A DNA stretch of 64,000 bases. Source: Sinotaia quadrata (lineage: Eukaryota; Mollusca; Gastropoda; Architaenioglossa; Viviparidae). The notes below the pieces were generated by a model. The model saw nothing but the letters and a program-made list of their open reading frames with translations. It made no database searches and was not told the DNA's origin. The position numbers and the translations under genes were made by a program. This document shows positions 60,611 to 64,000 of this stretch, one piece after another (the stretch's first letter is position 1; each line of letters opens with the position of its first letter). The stretch is taken from the NCBI GenBank assembly GCA_028829895.1, contig CM054181.1:28914357-28978356 (forward strand). The letters run 5' to 3'.

Positions 60611-60719
60611 ATGGCAGTAACTAAACAACCCGCAAAGAATAAACTGCGTCTGGTGGGTGTGGTAGATACACGCGAGTGGAGTACTGGACTCTTGGGATGC
60701 CTCAGTGACATAAGTGACT
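60611..60719 (+). CDS. PLAC8-family gene D, coding exon 1 (rest outside window)
   Basis: 109 nt, 36 codons plus one base. Reads MAVTKQPAKNKLRLVGVVDT, then REWSTGLLGCLSDISD. The acceptor tactttatcag ends at 60,585 and the donor GACT|GTGAGTTT is at 60,719/60,720, both as in C. The differences from C are mostly replacements (N to K, DEL to GVV, T to S, F to L, T to I) with few silent changes, in a segment whose flanking noncoding DNA is nearly identical. Exons 2 and 3 are expected beyond the right edge, exon 2 about 0.4 kb past it. I cannot say whether the whole gene is intact. Confidence 0.85.
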
Positions 60720-61335
60720 GTGAGTTTTTTTGTGATTACAGGTGTACTACATTTGTTTTCTTTTATTTGACATGAATAGCTGTGAGTACAGATGTACTAC
60801 TTTACATTTCTTTGACAATAATAGCTGTGAGTACAGAGGTATTACATTAGGGTGTTTTGATGTAAGTAAATGTGAGTAGAGGTTACTAAACGTTTATTCT
60901 TTTGACATAAATATCTGTGAGTTTAGGTGTACTATGTTTGTTATTTTTTTTGACATAAATAGTTGTGAGTACAGGTTACTAAACATTTTGGGTTTTTTTG
61001 TGACATAATTAGCTTTGTATACAATGTTTTGTGACATTAATAGCTGTTAGTTAAGGCTACTAAACGTTTGATATTTTTTTTTACATAATTAGCCTTGAGT
61101 ACAGATGTACTATTAATTTTGTTTTTCTTGACTTAAATTACTGTGAGTACAGGTGTACTACGTTTAGTATTTTTTATACATAAATAGCTGTGAGTACAGG
61201 TTACTAAACGTTTAGCTTTTTAGACATAAATATCTGAGTACAGGTGTACTACGTTTAGTTTTTTTTATACATAAAAAGCTGTGGGATCAGGTGAATTACG
61301 TTTTTTCTTGACATAAATAGATGTGAATACAGGTT
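60720..61335 (+). repeat. donor-like minisatellite in intron 1 of gene D
   Basis: Copy of the gene C array, with different unit gains and losses (for example cattagggtgttttgatgta units not seen in C). Several units keep GTGAGTA. Confidence 0.88.
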
Positions 61336-61619
61336 ATTAAGCGTTTGGTGTTTGATATAAACAGCTTTGGTTATTGCTGTTCTACGCTTGGTTTGTCTTG
61401 TGTCTGAAAATCCGCTGACATTAAGCATTAACACTTTCAATGATGGACACAGATAAGACATTTATTTAAAAAAATAAAATCGCACTAAACGCTTTATAAT
61501 ATTATCATAAATATGTATAGCATACATATAAATAAATACAGCTGTAAACAAAATAAAATAATGCATCATTCAAATTCAGTAATATAATACAATATAGGAC
61601 ACCATTCAGATAGAGTAAA

Positions 61620-62165
61620 GCATAATAAAATATAGATCATTAGTGAAATACAACAATACACACAAACAATAAAATAAATTTCTTCAGTGAAATACAACAT
61701 ACAACCAATATAATATAGTCCATTAATGAAATACAACAACATACAAACAATAAAATATAGATCATCACTGAAATACAACATACAAACAATAAAATATAGA
61801 CCACGACTGAAATACAACAACATACAAACAATAAAATATAGACCACGACTGAAATACAACAACATACAAACAATAAAATATAGACCACGATTGAAATACA
61901 ACAACATACATATAATAAAATATAGAGCATCACTCAAATACAGAAGCACAACAATAAAACATACAGCATCACTTTAATACAGCAACACTCAAAATAAAGT
62001 ATTCAGCATCACTTTAATACAGCAACACTCAAAATAGAGTATTCAGCATCGCTTTAATACAGCAACACTCAAAATAAAGTATTCAGCATCACTTTAATAC
62101 AGCAACACTCAAAATAAAGTATTCAGCATCACTTTAATACAGCAACACTCAAAATAAAGTATTCA
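61620..62165. repeat. two adjacent minisatellites in intron 1 of D
   Basis: Copies of the 43,330-43,985 arrays, with fewer 42-bp units. Confidence 0.93.
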
Positions 62166-63044
62166 GTATCATTATAAATGAATGAGCAAAGAGCATATAA
62201 GATGTAATAAAGAAACCCCAAACCGAAAATTATATCATGAAAATTTGGCTGGTGGTATACATTTTAAAAAGAGTTGTAAGGATGTTCTTGAAAGAGTCTA
62301 AAGCGTGACTAAGTTTAAGAAAGCAGTTGATTCTAAATGGCGGTTTAAGTTCACATTTTTAGTCCTGATGATGGAACAGGTGCACTAAAGATATGAGTTT
62401 AAAAGGAAACGCATACACATCGAGATGGAGAGTATAAATGTGTGACAGGCTAAGTCGGTCCGTCAAATATACAAGAATGAGGAGACATTTTTGATTCTGC
62501 AGTGACCAGCAGCCAGATTAGGTTGTAGAGAACACCAGAAGTCTACTGGGTCCTAGGTACATGTATATATTGTAAATGTGTAAAGAATAGAAAAACAGGA
62601 CGATTAAACTCCTTCTCTTCTCCTTTTACCTACTGGTTATAATTTAAAATAAAGAAATAAATTAAGCACATTTGTAGTTGAGCGAGTGGAGGGGGAGACG
62701 ATGGAAGAAATCCCACTACTTCTAGTTATCTCCACTTATTAGGAATTTTCTGGACCACGCACAAGCGCATGATGTTATAGTCAGGATTTTAGTCATGGCT
62801 GTCACCATGTATATTTGTTGCGTTTCAGTGTTAGGTGTGCCTGTTTAACTCTATGACCGAGTGTGTACAGTCTGTCAACTTTCTTACAGACAATTGTTCA
62901 CATTACTGCTACAGCACAACTAAACGCAATATTCCAGTCAAGAGTCTTTTGAAATTAATACACTAATTTATTTATAACTGCTAAAAGGCTGAGTAATCTG
63001 ATGATCCGTGGAGTACTCGTCTATTGGCCGAACGGTGGAATTTT

Positions 63045-63240
63045 GTTGGCCATCTGTGAGTCTAGCTGTGCTTTTCTTGATTTTGTTGGCCATCTGTGAG
63101 TCTAGTTGTGCTTTTCTTGATTTTGTTGGCCATCTGTGAGTCTAGTTGTGCTTTACTTGATTTTGTTGGCCATCTGTGAGTCTAGTTGCGCTTTACTTGA
63201 TTTTGTTGGCCATCTGTGAGTCTAGTTGTGCTTTTCTTAA
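63045..63240 (+). repeat. 40-bp minisatellite, GTGAGT in every unit (5 copies)
   Basis: The same unit as 44,866-45,380 but only five copies, all keeping CTGTGAGTCT. Confidence 0.95.
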
Positions 63241-63900
63241 TTTTGTTGAAGTTGTTTTGGTGTTGCTGCCACTGTTGCCGGATTTTCTTGTCGATAGTAA
63301 GCAGGAGCCAATACAGCTGGTCTATAATGAGAAGTATCACATGTCAGCAATGGGCTTGTTATAGTATCCCCACTGATGATATTGGTGTCTCGGTTGCTGA
63401 AATTTATTTTCTTTTAGGATGGTGGCGCTGTTGGCTTTGTGGTAGTATCCGATTTTGTTTGCCCTGGTTTCCTGAATTTTTTATAAGGTTTTGAGTTTTC
63501 ATGAAGTGGGCAGGTGGTTTTCTTTTACATCGTTTCTTTGGCTTTTGCTCTCCATCATTTTGATTTTTAATTACGTTTGGTGTCTCAGTATGTATGTTCT
63601 CTGGTGGTCCTGAGATTGTGGGTTCCATAATTCTGTCCAGACTTGTGTCAAGAATTATTTTCGCTCTGGTCTCTGTGTTTGGAGGCGTAGGGGTAGAGGA
63701 CTGGTCCCTCAAGTAGTGTTGTGATATTTTCTATCATAGAATCCAACTCAGTTGTATTTTGTAACAATGATGTAGCTGTAGAGGTTTGATTTTCTCTTCT
63801 CACCTTATTCTCTTTTGTTATAGTGGGTGTGGAGATAATTAGTGCCTTGTAATGCACGTGGTGTCTGTGTTTTTGGTTTTGCTAGTTTATTTATTTTAAA
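63240..63900 (-). pseudogene. possible non-LTR retrotransposon ORF1 tail, copy 2
   Basis: Duplicate of 45,395-46,050 within the segmental duplication. Here one minus-strand frame (63,404-63,712) stays open further, through ILDTSLDRIMEPTISGPPEN and a Lys/Pro-rich run, because of small indels relative to copy 1. Family assignment as uncertain as for copy 1. Confidence 0.35.
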
Positions 63901-64000
63901 AGTCACTCCCTAAAGTGTTCCAGAGAAGGTGTGGTGTGTTTGTTTCTGTAAGGAAATTGATGAATGTTTCTAGGGTTAATTTTTCTGTTTGTGGCTGTGG

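Larger units (their letters stand above)
54597..64000. repeat. segmental duplication, copy 2 (continues past the window)
   Basis: Collinear with 37,397-46,142, in the same orientation. The left junction falls inside the tagtatgataagttataaaa array family. It carries exon 1 and most of intron 1 of gene D. Extra sequence relative to copy 1 lies at about 56,130-57,410 and 58,511-58,730. Confidence 0.95.

Overview
The window is animal nuclear DNA: AT-rich, split genes with small exons and GT-AG introns, and very many micro- and minisatellites. The gene content is compatible with a marine invertebrate, possibly a lophotrochozoan such as a mollusc. That placement is a weak inference; nothing here fixes the species.

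The main content is a tandem, same-strand (+) cluster of four small genes of the PLAC8 (placenta-specific 8 / onzin / cornifelin) cysteine-rich family. I call them A (12,624-19,566), B (28,626-34,963), C (42,407-51,247) and D (first coding exon 60,611-60,719; the rest lies beyond the window). A, B and C have the same structure. Coding exon 1 ends in phase 1 and carries the (E/D)W(S/T)TGL motif. Exon 2 is 140 nt, ends in phase 0, and carries a Cys cluster and an AMRT motif. Exon 3 is 93 nt, begins GS(I/L) and carries a CxPC-like cluster. The products are 113, 109 and 113 aa. A conserved splice acceptor just before each ATG implies a noncoding 5' exon. Upstream of B, C and D lie shared blocks with a CRE-like TGACGTCA, and C and D also share an RFX X-box-like GTTGCCTAGCAAC.

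Layout. 1-11.2 kb: intergenic, with minisatellites and a 797-bp hAT deletion derivative nested in an older repeat. 11.2-19.7 kb: promoter region and gene A. 19.7-25.5 kb: intergenic, with a MITE-like element, a Ty3/Gypsy-like gag relic (minus) and a 1-kb minisatellite. 25.5-35.4 kb: promoter region and gene B, with a decayed Ty3/Gypsy RT-RNase H fragment in intron 1. 35.4-40.5 kb: repeats. 40.5-51.6 kb: gene C. 51.6-54.6 kb: repeats. 54.6-64 kb: second copy of a 17-18 kb segmental duplication (first copy from about 37.4 kb) that carries gene D.

The most unusual signal is that several minisatellites are built from, or placed on, exon-intron junctions of these genes. One is an array of decoy 3' splice sites before exon 3 of A; each decoy would add eight residues and a stop. 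Another is an array of GTGAGT donor-like sites in intron 1 of C and D where B has only one unit. Gene C also has a 69-nt in-frame duplication across the exon 2 donor that leaves two usable donors. Together these suggest a family whose splice signals are repeatedly amplified by tandem duplication. Whether this affects expression cannot be told from sequence alone.
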